64,000 nt of DNA from Kiloniellaceae bacterium. GTDB taxonomy: Bacteria > Pseudomonadota > Alphaproteobacteria > Kiloniellales > J153. The position numbers and the translations under genes were made by a program. The first letter of the stretch is position 1; the number at the start of each line of letters is the position of its first letter. The notes below the pieces were generated by a model that worked only from the letters and a program-made list of their open reading frames with translations, searched no databases and had not been told where the DNA came from. Shown piece by piece: positions 8,422 through 19,600 of the stretch. The DNA lies in the NCBI GenBank assembly GCA_021776095.1, contig JAJFGO010000098.1:120698-184697 (forward strand). The letters are read 5' to 3'.

Positions 8422-9687
8422 TTAGACCGGTGGGCGCGGATCGACTAGGGAGAAGACTTCGCGCGGCTCCGCCATGCCTTTGAACTGATGGTACCCGTGG
8501 GAATCGAAGCGGTGCGGGGCCAGGCGGGCGATGTCGCTCGAGACCAGGATCTGGCGGTCCAGCTCGGCGCACAGCGATTCCAAACGGCAGACCAGATTTA
8601 CCGCCGGCCCGATGACCGTGAAGTCCAGGCGGTCTGCGGCGCCGATATTACCGTACATGACATCGCCGATATGAAGCGAGATGCCGCAGTCCAAGGGTAC
8701 TTGGCCGACCGCGCGGCGCACTTCGCTGAGGGCGGCGATGCCCGTGGCGGCCTCTTCCGCCGCGCTGAGTGCCGCACCCAGGGCGTCGCATTCGGTGGCG
8801 TTTTCGGCATCGCAGGAAAAGATGGCCAGCATGGCGTCGCCGACGAATTTCAAGACTTCGCCGCCCCGATTGGTGACCGGGCCGGCCATGCAATCGAAAT
8901 AGGTGTTCAGCAGTTCGATGACCTGGTCCAAGGGCATGGTCTCCGACAGGGCGGTGAAGCCGCGCAGATCGCAGAACCAAAGGATGGCGTGGATGACCTC
9001 GCCGTCGCCGCGCCGGATGGTGCCGTTGAAGATACGCTCGCCGGTATTGGGCCCGACATAGGTGCTGAGCAGGTCGCGCGCCGTGCGGCGGGTCTGCTGA
9101 AGTTCGATCAGCGCGGTGAAAGCGGGCAGGACCGCTTCCACCAAGGCCCGGTCCTCGTCCTCGAAGCCGCCTGGGCGCCGTGTCGCTAGGCTCAGGGCGT
9201 TGTTTATGCCGCCGCCGAAAGGCAAGGGCAGGATCACGTAGTCGGTAAAGCCGCGCTCTATCAGATCGTCCAGGATCGGATAGGCCGCCGGGCCGTTCTC
9301 GGCGTTCTGGCCGTCCAGGCGGTGGCGGGCGGCGCCCCCGCCCTCGAATATGAGCCGCACCGGAGAGGCGGTATAGGCCTGGGAATCTCGGGCGCTGTGT
9401 TGGAAGCCCATCTCGGCCGCACCGCCGGCCTCCACATCCCACATAAAGCTGCGCGCGGCCATCTGCGGGTGAAGCTGCGGCATATGCAAGCTTGCCCGCT
9501 CCAATGGCATACCGGCATCCCTCAGGCGTCGCGCGAAGCTGTCGATCAAAAAGGTCATGCGTCCGGATCGCAGGCGTTGCTCGCCCAGCAACCAATAGGT
9601 GATCGTGCGGGCTCGCTCCTGCAGCCGCGCCGCCTCGTCGGAGCGCGTCCGGGAATCGTCCGCTTTCGTGGACACCAAAGGGTTCAT
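8422..9687 (-). CDS. Class III adenylate cyclase
   Basis: A 421-residue soluble protein whose last 200 residues form a class III nucleotide cyclase domain. The first metal-binding Asp lies in ILWFCDLRGFTALSE and the second in VLKFVGDAMLAIF. The Lys in LKFVGD and the Asp in RLDFTVIGPAVN are the adenine-selecting pair, so ATP rather than GTP is the likely substrate, making cAMP. The Asn and Arg of the transition-state set are in AVNLVCRLE. The N-terminal 200 residues look like a helical/GAF-type sensory region that I cannot classify. It is encoded downstream of uvrA on the same strand, with 59 bases between. Confidence 0.88.
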   Translation of the reverse strand: MNPLVSTKADDSRTRSDEAARLQERARTITYWLLGEQRLRSGRMTFLIDSFARRLRDAGMPLERASLHMPQLHPQMAARSFMWDVEAGGAAEMGFQHSARDSQAYTASPVRLIFEGGGAARHRLDGQNAENGPAAYPILDDLIERGFTDYVILPLPFGGGINNALSLATRRPGGFEDEDRALVEAVLPAFTALIELQQTRRTARDLLSTYVGPNTGERIFNGTIRRGDGEVIHAILWFCDLRGFTALSETMPLDQVIELLNTYFDCMAGPVTNRGGEVLKFVGDAMLAIFSCDAENATECDALGAALSAAEEAATGIAALSEVRRAVGQVPLDCGISLHIGDVMYGNIGAADRLDFTVIGPAVNLVCRLESLCAELDRQILVSSDIARLAPHRFDSHGYHQFKGMAEPREVFSLVDPRPPV

Positions 9688-9746
9688 GTTCCTGCCGGTT
9701 CTTAGGTTCGCCGATTCAAATCATGTGGGGACCGGGCCCCTTAGCC

Positions 9747-12614
<2,868 letters not shown>

Positions 12615-12853
12615 CGGTACTCAATACATTTCGGGTTCGGGTAGTTCGCGCGAGCGCCGGACCGCGCCGCAGTTGATCGCAAGATAACCGCCGCGCGCAA
12701 GGAGTCCATGGCGGACACACGAGTTCCCCTTCCAGGTCCGGTCTGGCGGGGTTATGGAGTTAGAACAAAACCTGAACTTACTATGGCCGATTCCCGCGCC
12801 GGAATCGAGAGGCAAAGGTGCGCCTCGGATAATCTCCTGACACGAGCCGCCCG
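12615..12853. other. Gap between the EEP nuclease and uvrA
   Basis: This 239-base stretch has no convincing gene. It should hold the uvrA promoter on the minus strand. The plus-strand sequence GTTAGAACAAAACCTGAAC near 12760 resembles the GAAC-N7-GTTC-type SOS box of alphaproteobacteria only weakly. I do not claim a LexA site. Confidence 0.4.
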
Positions 12854-14107
12854 TTAGGCCGGAATCGGCAGCCGGATCCAGATCGGCAGGTGGTCGCTGA
12901 CGTCGTGCTGGAACTTGGCGATCAGCGCCTTCTTCTGCGTCTTGGTGAGCGCATCGTAGGCCTTGCCGTGCAGGGCCTCCGCGAAAAGATCGGTGAAGCG
13001 GAATACCCGGTAGTCAAAGCCGTCCGGGTTGGCCCCGGCGGTCTCGTTCGCCTTGTCGTTGGGCAGGTGCTTGTCGCCCAGGAACATGGCGATCTGGTCG
13101 TAGGTCTCGCTAAGCCGCGCGGTCGAGCGCCAGACCGCCTTGTTCGGGTCCGCAATATGGGCCCGTGAGGGGTGGATATCCAGGAACGGGAAATTGACCT
13201 TGGCGCGCTTCGCCCCGGCAAGTTGGCCCTGGTTCAAAGCCATGAGGTCGGCCTCGATTTCCGTGCGGCGTGCGTCGGCCTTGGTGAAATCCAAATTTAA
13301 GTCGCCGAACAGGATCAGGTTCTTGTGGTAGAGGTTTTTGACCTGCCGCGCGCGGTCGACCAACCACGACATGAGCGCCAGGAACTCCTGGTATCGTTCC
13401 TCCCGCTGCTTTTCCTTATGGCCGAAGAGGAGGTGCGCATTGACCGCCAGAAAGTCGATGGAACTCGCTGCGCCAAGTATTTGGAATGAAACGCAATGAG
13501 GTGTGCGAATGAAGGTCAGGAACTCGGGCAGCAGGAACGGCGGCTTTTTTTTCCGCCGTGGACGGCTGCCGGGCCGACCGGCGGCCTCCCAGGCCTCGAT
13601 ACGGTCCTGAAATTCATCTTCCCAGCCGGTCAATTCCTTTTCGCGCGCGAGCAGGGCCTTGCCGAAGGCTTTACGACTGGCCAGCAGGCGTTCGGCCAAG
13701 GAGCTTCGGTCGAAGGTCAGATCCGAGGCCACCTCGCTGCGCGCGACGCGTTCCCAACGGAACAGATAGGCCAGGCGTTCGGTCATGCCCTGTTTCGAGG
13801 CCGGCACGCCTCCGGTGATGTCCGAGGTGACCATGCCGTAGGGCTCGCCCAGCAAGCTTTTCAAATGGTTGAGACCCACCAGATTGTCGCTGACCTCCTG
13901 AATGGCCAGGAGGTCGCAACGATCAGCGACGCGGCGGAGGAATTCCCAGGCCCCGGTACTGCGGTTCTTGACCTTGCCGAGTTTGCGAATGTTGAAAGAG
14001 GCGAGCACGACAGAACCGTCGCGCCGCTGCGGCATGTCGAAACGCGCTTCGTCTTGATCCAGCAGCGCGAATACCTTGTTCCATTGCGTTGGCGTGAATT
14101 TGGCCAT
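12854..14107 (-). CDS. Endonuclease/exonuclease/phosphatase (EEP) family protein
   Basis: A 417-residue protein with the EEP (DNase I-like) fold. Catalytic landmarks are LASFNIRKLG near residue 50, the Glu in CDLLAIQEV, the GDLN in NLILFGDLNLDF, and the C-terminal SDH in HDVSDHLPIWIRL. All the metal-binding and catalytic motifs appear to be present. A basic insert (RPRRKKKPP) lies in the middle. Family members cleave DNA, RNA or phosphoesters; the substrate is unknown. Its position between ssb and uvrA suggests a DNA-related role, but that is only context. Confidence 0.8.
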   Translation of the reverse strand: MAKFTPTQWNKVFALLDQDEARFDMPQRRDGSVVLASFNIRKLGKVKNRSTGAWEFLRRVADRCDLLAIQEVSDNLVGLNHLKSLLGEPYGMVTSDITGGVPASKQGMTERLAYLFRWERVARSEVASDLTFDRSSLAERLLASRKAFGKALLAREKELTGWEDEFQDRIEAWEAAGRPGSRPRRKKKPPFLLPEFLTFIRTPHCVSFQILGAASSIDFLAVNAHLLFGHKEKQREERYQEFLALMSWLVDRARQVKNLYHKNLILFGDLNLDFTKADARRTEIEADLMALNQGQLAGAKRAKVNFPFLDIHPSRAHIADPNKAVWRSTARLSETYDQIAMFLGDKHLPNDKANETAGANPDGFDYRVFRFTDLFAEALHGKAYDALTKTQKKALIAKFQHDVSDHLPIWIRLPIPA

Positions 14108-14256
14108 GGCGGTGATTCCCGAAATGAGGGAAAATCAAACTGAAAGTCTAGCACAGATCGCCGCTCGTGGTTCGAGAATCCCTTTGGCCTGTCTGGGGCT
14201 TCGGTCTAAGGTGCCCGCCGTTTCCGAACAGTGCGATACAAACACGGGGTAAGGCG

Positions 14257-14760
14257 ATGGCGGGCAGCGTGAATAAGGTGATTTTGGTCGGCAACCTGGG
14301 GCGCGATCCTGAAGTGCGCACGACCCAGGACAACCTGAAGATCGTCAACCTGTCGCTCGCGACCTCCGAGACCTGGCGCGACCGCAACAGCGGCGAGCGG
14401 CGCGAGCGCACCGAGTGGCACCGGGTCGTGATCTTCAATGAGCGTTTGGCCGACGTGGCCGAAAAATACTTAAGAAAAGGCTCGAAGATCTACGTCGAAG
14501 GCGCTCTTCAAACACGGAAATGGACCGACCAAAACGGTCAGGACCGCTACTCGACGGAGGTCGTGCTGCAGCGCTTCCGTGGCGAACTGACCATGCTCGA
14601 TGGCCGTAGCGGCGGTGAAGGCGGCGGGCAGGGCGGGGGCGATTTCGGTGGCCAAAGTGGCGGCGGTGGCGGGGGTGATTTCGGCGGCCAGGGCGGCGGG
14701 GGTGGTAGCAGCGGTGGTCCAGGGCCGGGCGGCGACCTGGACGACGAGATACCCTTCTAA
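14257..14760 (+). CDS. ssb: Single-stranded DNA-binding protein
   Basis: A 167-residue SSB. The N-terminal OB fold begins [19 protein letters not shown] and contains [20 protein letters not shown] and [16 protein letters not shown] long Gly-rich linker (residues about 118-155, repeated GGG/FGGQ units) leads to the acidic tail DLDDEIPF, which docks partner proteins such as RecG and Exo I. The ATG at 14257 has GGGGTAAGG upstream. An open frame extends 90 bases further upstream but carries no SSB homology. SSB protects single strands in replication and repair. Confidence 0.97.
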   Translation: MAGSVNKVILVGNLGRDPEVRTTQDNLKIVNLSLATSETWRDRNSGERRERTEWHRVVIFNERLADVAEKYLRKGSKIYVEGALQTRKWTDQNGQDRYSTEVVLQRFRGELTMLDGRSGGEGGGQGGGDFGGQSGGGGGGDFGGQGGGGGSSGGPGPGGDLDDEIPF

Positions 14761-14809
14761 ACGCCGGTTTGAAGTGGCCGCGCCGGATGCCCGCGGGGCG
14801 AACCTGTCC

Positions 14810-15631
14810 CTATTCGTTTATGGCTGTGGCGGCCTTGGACTGGTCGTCCTCAGCCGGCTCGGATTCGTCTTGGGCACGGCGGGTGCCCGGATCGGGCCGC
14901 TTTTCAGGTTGAGGCCCAGCCGCCAAGTGCCGTTCGAAAACGCGCAATAGGGCCCAGCCCGATTCATTGACGTGCCCCATGTAATCGCGATAGCGCCGGT
15001 CCGTGATCGGCCCGAAGATCTCGGCCTTGGCCGCCTCGGAAAAACCGACGATTGCGTTCAACAAGGTCCGCACCTCGTGACCCAGGTCGCGGCTGTCCCC
15101 GATCCGATCGGCCAGGTCCGAGGGCTTGGTCACGCTGCGGCTTTGCTCGATCTCGGCTTCGACTGCCTGTCGGCGCGCATATTCTCGAGCCAGGCGGATC
15201 CGAAGCGATGTCTCGCGCCGCTTCGACTCGGCCAGAGCCGCCGCAACCGCCCAAATGCCCAGTAGCACGATGAGGCGGTTTGCCAGGCCCGGACCGGCCA
15301 GCAGTGCGGACACCGAGGCGCCGGCCGCGCCAGTTAAGGCCGCGCCGATCACTACCAAGGCGCTGGCAATCGCCGCCAAGACGTAGACATCGCGCGGCTT
15401 GGCCAGCCAGAGGCCCAGGAAGACGATGGTAAGATGCAAGGCGGCGGCCCAGACGCCTGCCGGCAGGAAAACCTCCGCCGCCAGGGTCGTGCCGCCGAGG
15501 GCCAGAATGCTGGCGAGTGCCCGGAGATTATGAAGCGGCAATCCTCCGGTCGTTCCGGCCCGGGCCGGAACCCCAATTTGTCGGGCCTTTTGGGCGGGCG
15601 CTGGCGCGCTCGCCGCCCCTGTTTCGGCCAT
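14810..15631 (-). CDS. Membrane protein with a histidine-kinase phosphoacceptor (HisKA-like) domain only
   Basis: About 273 residues. Four or so hydrophobic segments fill residues 30-135, followed by a helical linker and an H-box, DLGHEVRTLLNAIVGFSEAA, with the candidate phospho-His near residue 185. The sequence then continues FGPITDRRYRDYMGHV, as in PdhS/DivJ-type kinases. The protein ends about 75 residues after the His with no N, G1 or G2 box, so it lacks the ATP-binding domain. The tail is charged and disordered. It could be a phosphotransfer partner or a decayed kinase. The start at 15631 (MAETG) is chosen over an ATG 33 bases upstream with some uncertainty. It is convergent with ssb. 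Confidence 0.6.
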   Translation of the reverse strand: MAETGAASAPAPAQKARQIGVPARAGTTGGLPLHNLRALASILALGGTTLAAEVFLPAGVWAAALHLTIVFLGLWLAKPRDVYVLAAIASALVVIGAALTGAAGASVSALLAGPGLANRLIVLLGIWAVAAALAESKRRETSLRIRLAREYARRQAVEAEIEQSRSVTKPSDLADRIGDSRDLGHEVRTLLNAIVGFSEAAKAEIFGPITDRRYRDYMGHVNESGWALLRVFERHLAAGPQPEKRPDPGTRRAQDESEPAEDDQSKAATAINE

Positions 15632-15943
15632 AACGTAAGTCCCCTTAAAAGCGTCCCTTGTCATTCAGATCCCCCAAGACCCGATCTCTGCACCATAGCT
15701 TGTGGGGATTCGCGCCGATTTGTCCACATCCTGATGTGAAATATTGTGCAGCGGGCGGAATCGACGCCACTTCGGCCAGTTACGCGCCGGGGTGCGCGGT
15801 TGTTCGCACCTGCGAAATTTGCTACAGGTTTGAGTCAATTCCATGCCGAATCCAGGCGGCCGGGCGCAGTTTTTCGAGACGTCGGGTGCGGCCTGGGCCC
15901 ACAGCCAATTCCGAACCGGTTTTCAGGTATTTAGGACCATCCC

Positions 15944-18682
15944 TTGAGCGATACGACAACGCCAGATTTCGACATCACGCCGGTCACCGTCGAGGACGAG
16001 ATGCGCCGCTCCTACCTCGATTACGCCATGAGCGTCATCGTGTCGCGGGCGCTTCCCGACGTGCGCGACGGTCTCAAGCCGGTTCACCGGCGCATTCTTT
16101 ATGCCATGAAAGAGGCCGGCTACGACTGGAACCGGGCCTACCGGAAGTCGGCGCGCGTGGTCGGCGACGTCATGGGTATCTACCATCCTCACGGCGACCA
16201 GGCGATTTACGACGCCATGGTTCGCATGGCGCAGGAGTTCTCCATGCGCCTGCCGTTGATCGACGGCCAGGGCAATTTCGGCTCCATGGACGGCGACCCG
16301 CCAGCGGCTATGCGCTACACCGAGGCCCGCCTGCAACGGGTCGCCAGCGACGCCCTGCTGGAGGATATCGACAAGGGCACGGTCGATTTCCAGCCCAACT
16401 ACGACGAGACCACCAAAGAGCCCAGCGTGCTGCCGGCGCGCTTTCCGAACATCCTGGTCAATGGCGCCGGCGGCATCGCGGTTGGCATGGCGACCAACAT
16501 TCCGCCGCACAATTTGGGCGAGGTGATCGACGCCTGCACCGCCTATATCGAGAACCCCAACATCAGCGTCGACGGCTTGATGGAGCATGTGCCGGGTCCG
16601 GATTTTCCGACCGGCGCCATCGTCATGGGCCGCGCCGGCATTCGCGACGCCTATCACACCGGGCGCGGTTCGGTGCGGGTGCGCGCCAAGGTCGATGTCG
16701 AGGAGATCCGCAAGGACCGCCAGGCGATCGTGGTCGAAGAGGTTCCCTTCCAGGTCAACAAGGCGCGCATGATCGAACGCATGGCCGAGGTCGTGCGCGA
16801 CAAGACGGTCGAGGGCATCAGCGATCTGCGCGACGAAAGCGACCGGCAAGGCCTGCGGGTGGTCATCGAACTGCGACGCGACGCGGAACCCGACGTGGTC
16901 CTGAACCAGCTCTATCGCTACACGCCGCTGCAGAGCTCCTTCGGCATGAACATGGTGGCGATCAACGGCGGCCGGCCGGAGACCCTGGATCTCAAGCAGA
17001 TCATCTCCGCCTTCGTTGCCTTCCGCGAAGAGGTTATTACCCGGCGCACCATCTTCGATCTGGGTAAGGCGCGCGACCGGGCTCACGTTCTGGTCGGGCT
17101 GGCCATCGCGGTCGCCAACATCGACGAGGTTATCGCCTTGATCCGGGCGGCGCCGGACCCGGTTGCCGCGCGCAGCGCCTTAATGGCGCGCGCCTGGCCG
17201 GCTGCCGATGTTGCCTCCCTGATTGCCCTGATCGACGAACCGGGCTGCGCCATCGCCAACGACGGCACGATCCACCTGACCGAGATCCAGGCCCGGGCCA
17301 TCCTGGAATTGCGCCTGCAGCGCCTGACCGGACTGGAACGGGGCAAGATCGCGGAGGAGTTGGAGACCCTGGCGGCGCAAATTAGCGACTTCCTGGCGAT
17401 CTTGGACTCGCGGACCCGGCTGATGGATATCCTGCGAAGCGAACTCTTGGATATGAAAGAGCGTTTCGCCACGCCTCGGCGCACAGCGATCGAAGACTCG
17501 GCGGCCGATCACGACGACGAAGACCTGATCCAGCGCGAGGACATGGTGGTCACGGTCAGCCACGGCGGCTACATCAAGCGGGTGCCGCTCAGCATGTACC
17601 GGGCGCAACGGCGCGGCGGCAAGGGTCGCGCCGGTATGGCGACCCGCGACGAGGATTTCGTTAGCAAGGTCTTCGTGTGCAACACCCACACGCCGGTTCT
17701 GTTCTTTTCCTCGCGCGGCATGGTCTACAAGATGAAGGTTTATCGCCTGCCGCTCGGCTCGCCCCAGGCGCGCGGCAAGGCCCTCATCAACCTCCTCCCG
17801 CTGCGCGCTGGAGAGACCATCACCACCGCCATGCCCTTGCCCGAGGACGAGGCCGCTTGGGGCGATATGTTCGCGGTCTTCGCGACGTCGCGCGGCGACG
17901 TGCGACGCAATCTTCTGTCGGATTTCACCCACGTCATGGCCAATGGCAAAATCGCCATGAAACTGGAGGATGCCAATGCTCGCCTAGTCAGCGTCCGGGT
18001 TTGCGGCCAGGCCGACGATGTTCTGCTGGCTACCGCGCTCGGCAAGTGCATCCGTTTTTCGGTGACCGACATGCGGGTCTTTTCTAGCCGCACTTCGACC
18101 GGGGTGCGCGGGATCAGGCTGGCGTCTGACGACGAGGTCATTTCCATGACCGTGCTGCGCCATGTCGATCTGGGGATCGAGGAGCGCGACGCATATCTGC
18201 GCTATGCGGCGGCTCGCCGCCGGGCCGAGAGCGGCGACGAGGAAGAGGCGCCCTGCGCCCCCGATGACCTCGGCATTGAGCTGTCCGAGGCGCGCCTGGA
18301 GGAACTGGCAGCGGCCGAGCAGTTTATCCTCTCAGTCGCCGAGGATGGCCAAGGCAAGCGGACCTCGGCCTACGAATACCGGGTCATCGGCCGGGGCGGG
18401 CAGGGTATCGTCAGCATGGAACTATCGCGCGGGCGCGGCATTAGCTCCCGCGTGATCGGCGCGTTCCCGGTCGAGCCGAGCGATCAGGTGGTGCTGGTGA
18501 CCGACGCGGGTAAGCTAATCCGCTGTCCGGTCAGCGACGTGCGGATCGCCGGGCGCGCGACCCGTGGTGTGCGGTTGTTCGACGTTGCCGAGGACGAGCG
18601 GGTCGTCTCCGTCGCCCGCCTGGCCGACGAAGGCGAAGACCCCGAGGAGCCTGAAGAACCAGCGCCCGGTGGTGACACCTAA
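15944..18682 (+). CDS. gyrA: DNA gyrase subunit A
   Basis: A 912-residue type IIA topoisomerase subunit that breaks and rejoins DNA during supercoiling. The active-site Tyr is Tyr125 in AMRYTEARL. The quinolone-determining region reads [10 protein letters not shown], with Gln86 at the E. coli Ser83 position and Asp90 at the Asp87 position. The GyrA box QRRGGKG, needed for DNA wrapping, is present near residue 545. The C-terminal tail is acidic. The start is a TTG at 15944; no in-frame ATG fits better, because homology starts within 15 residues. coaD follows 31 bases after the stop, so the two are probably co-transcribed. Confidence 0.97.
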   Translation: MSDTTTPDFDITPVTVEDEMRRSYLDYAMSVIVSRALPDVRDGLKPVHRRILYAMKEAGYDWNRAYRKSARVVGDVMGIYHPHGDQAIYDAMVRMAQEFSMRLPLIDGQGNFGSMDGDPPAAMRYTEARLQRVASDALLEDIDKGTVDFQPNYDETTKEPSVLPARFPNILVNGAGGIAVGMATNIPPHNLGEVIDACTAYIENPNISVDGLMEHVPGPDFPTGAIVMGRAGIRDAYHTGRGSVRVRAKVDVEEIRKDRQAIVVEEVPFQVNKARMIERMAEVVRDKTVEGISDLRDESDRQGLRVVIELRRDAEPDVVLNQLYRYTPLQSSFGMNMVAINGGRPETLDLKQIISAFVAFREEVITRRTIFDLGKARDRAHVLVGLAIAVANIDEVIALIRAAPDPVAARSALMARAWPAADVASLIALIDEPGCAIANDGTIHLTEIQARAILELRLQRLTGLERGKIAEELETLAAQISDFLAILDSRTRLMDILRSELLDMKERFATPRRTAIEDSAADHDDEDLIQREDMVVTVSHGGYIKRVPLSMYRAQRRGGKGRAGMATRDEDFVSKVFVCNTHTPVLFFSSRGMVYKMKVYRLPLGSPQARGKALINLLPLRAGETITTAMPLPEDEAAWGDMFAVFATSRGDVRRNLLSDFTHVMANGKIAMKLEDANARLVSVRVCGQADDVLLATALGKCIRFSVTDMRVFSSRTSTGVRGIRLASDDEVISMTVLRHVDLGIEERDAYLRYAAARRRAESGDEEEAPCAPDDLGIELSEARLEELAAAEQFILSVAEDGQGKRTSAYEYRVIGRGGQGIVSMELSRGRGISSRVIGAFPVEPSDQVVLVTDAGKLIRCPVSDVRIAGRATRGVRLFDVAEDERVVSVARLADEGEDPEEPEEPAPGGDT

Positions 18683-18713
18683 CGCCGGGTCAATAAGGGA
18701 AGGAAGGACCGCC

Positions 18714-19262
18714 ATGTCCGGGCCGCACATCGGGGTTTATCCTGGGACCTTCGACCCAATCACCAAGGGCCATATGGATATCATCGTTCGGGCCGCGCGG
18801 GTGCTCGACGGCCTAGTGGTCGCGGTTGCCGCGAATCCGGGCAAGAGCCCTCTGTTCGACGTGACCGAGCGCGTCGAAATGATCGAAGGGGAACTGGGCG
18901 AGGTGCGCGCCGCGGGTTATGACGTCACGGTCCAACCCTTTGACAATTTGCTGATTCACTTCGCCCAGGAAATCGGCGCCAATATCATCGTTCGCGGACT
19001 ACGGGCGGTTTCGGATTTCGAGTACGAGTTCCAGATGGCCTCCATGAACTCCCGCCTCGATCCCGAGATCGAGACCCTGTTCCTGACCGCGTCGGAGCGC
19101 CAGCAGTTCATCGCCGCCGGCCTGGTCAAGGAGATCGCCCGCCTAGGCGGGGACGTCGCCGGATTCGTCAGCGCACCGGTCGTCGCCAAGCTGGCCGGGC
19201 GCTTTACCCCGGCCCCGGCCAAGACCGTCGCCAAACGCCGGCCGCCTCTGCGGAAGGTCTAG
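18714..19262 (+). CDS. coaD: Phosphopantetheine adenylyltransferase
   Basis: A 182-residue enzyme that transfers AMP from ATP to 4'-phosphopantetheine, the penultimate step of coenzyme A synthesis. The nucleotidyltransferase motif appears as GTFDPITKGHMDII, and VRGLRAVSDFEYEFQMASMN is the conserved substrate block. The C-terminus has about 20 extra basic residues (KTVAKRRPPLRKV) beyond the usual length. The ATG at 18714 has AAGGAAGG upstream. It is downstream of gyrA and is followed by a hairpin. Confidence 0.95.
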   Translation: MSGPHIGVYPGTFDPITKGHMDIIVRAARVLDGLVVAVAANPGKSPLFDVTERVEMIEGELGEVRAAGYDVTVQPFDNLLIHFAQEIGANIIVRGLRAVSDFEYEFQMASMNSRLDPEIETLFLTASERQQFIAAGLVKEIARLGGDVAGFVSAPVVAKLAGRFTPAPAKTVAKRRPPLRKV

Positions 19263-19266
19263 GGCC

Positions 19267-19295
19267 GACGGCGAGACGAGGCGATTCGCCGTCTT
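19267..19295 (+). terminator. Hairpin after coaD
   Basis: GACGGCGA (19267-19274) pairs with TCGCCGTC (19286-19293) around an 11-base loop, followed by TTC. It lies four bases past the coaD stop. The T tract is short, so termination could be partial. Confidence 0.5.
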
Positions 19296-19299
19296 CGAC

Positions 19300-19329
19300 T
19301 TGACCGGCGCGCGGGCCCCGGCCTATGGT
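19300..19329 (+). promoter_or_regulatory. Candidate promoter for tRNA-Lys
   Basis: TTGACC (19300-19305) and TATGGT (19324-19329) are separated by 18 bases, and the tRNA 5' end is 48 bases further on. The match to sigma-70 type boxes is fair (five and four of six). It is the best candidate in the gap after the coaD hairpin. Confidence 0.4.
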
Positions 19330-19376
19330 CGCGCCGCCCGCGGCCGGCTCGCCCCGGCAGGGCCGTTTTCCGGTGA

Positions 19377-19452
19377 GAGCCCGTAGCTCAGGTGGTAGAG
19401 CAGCTGACTTTTAATCAGCGGGTCGAAGGTTCGAGTCCTTCCGGGCTCACCA
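19377..19452 (+). tRNA. tRNA-Lys (UUU anticodon)
   Basis: A complete cloverleaf can be drawn. The acceptor stem is GAGCCCG with CGGGCTC. The D arm is GCTC-AGGTGGTA-GAGC. The anticodon arm is GCTGA-CTTTTAA-TCAGC with anticodon TTT. The T arm is GAAGG-TTCGAGT-CCTTC. The discriminator is A and CCA is encoded. It lies between coaD and the fused aldolase/dehydrogenase gene. Confidence 0.97.
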
Positions 19453-19600
19453 GGAAAATCATGTGGTTAGGGTATCTCTCTCAGAAATCTGTGGATCCCG
19501 AGATACCGTGCTCGGCAACAAGCTGGTTTAATTTGGCCTGGTGCTGGCGCAGTGTCCCGCCATGTCCGTCCGGCTTTCTCTCCCTACAGGAGCTAGCTTT

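Noticed and set aside
12740..12790. A possible SOS box upstream of uvrA
   Set aside because: The GAAC-N7-GTTC pattern is not met; only one half-site is visible.
15923..17086. A 387-codon frame on the minus strand opposite gyrA
   Set aside because: gyrA is certain on the plus strand. The antisense product has no known motif and its codon pattern is that of the complement.
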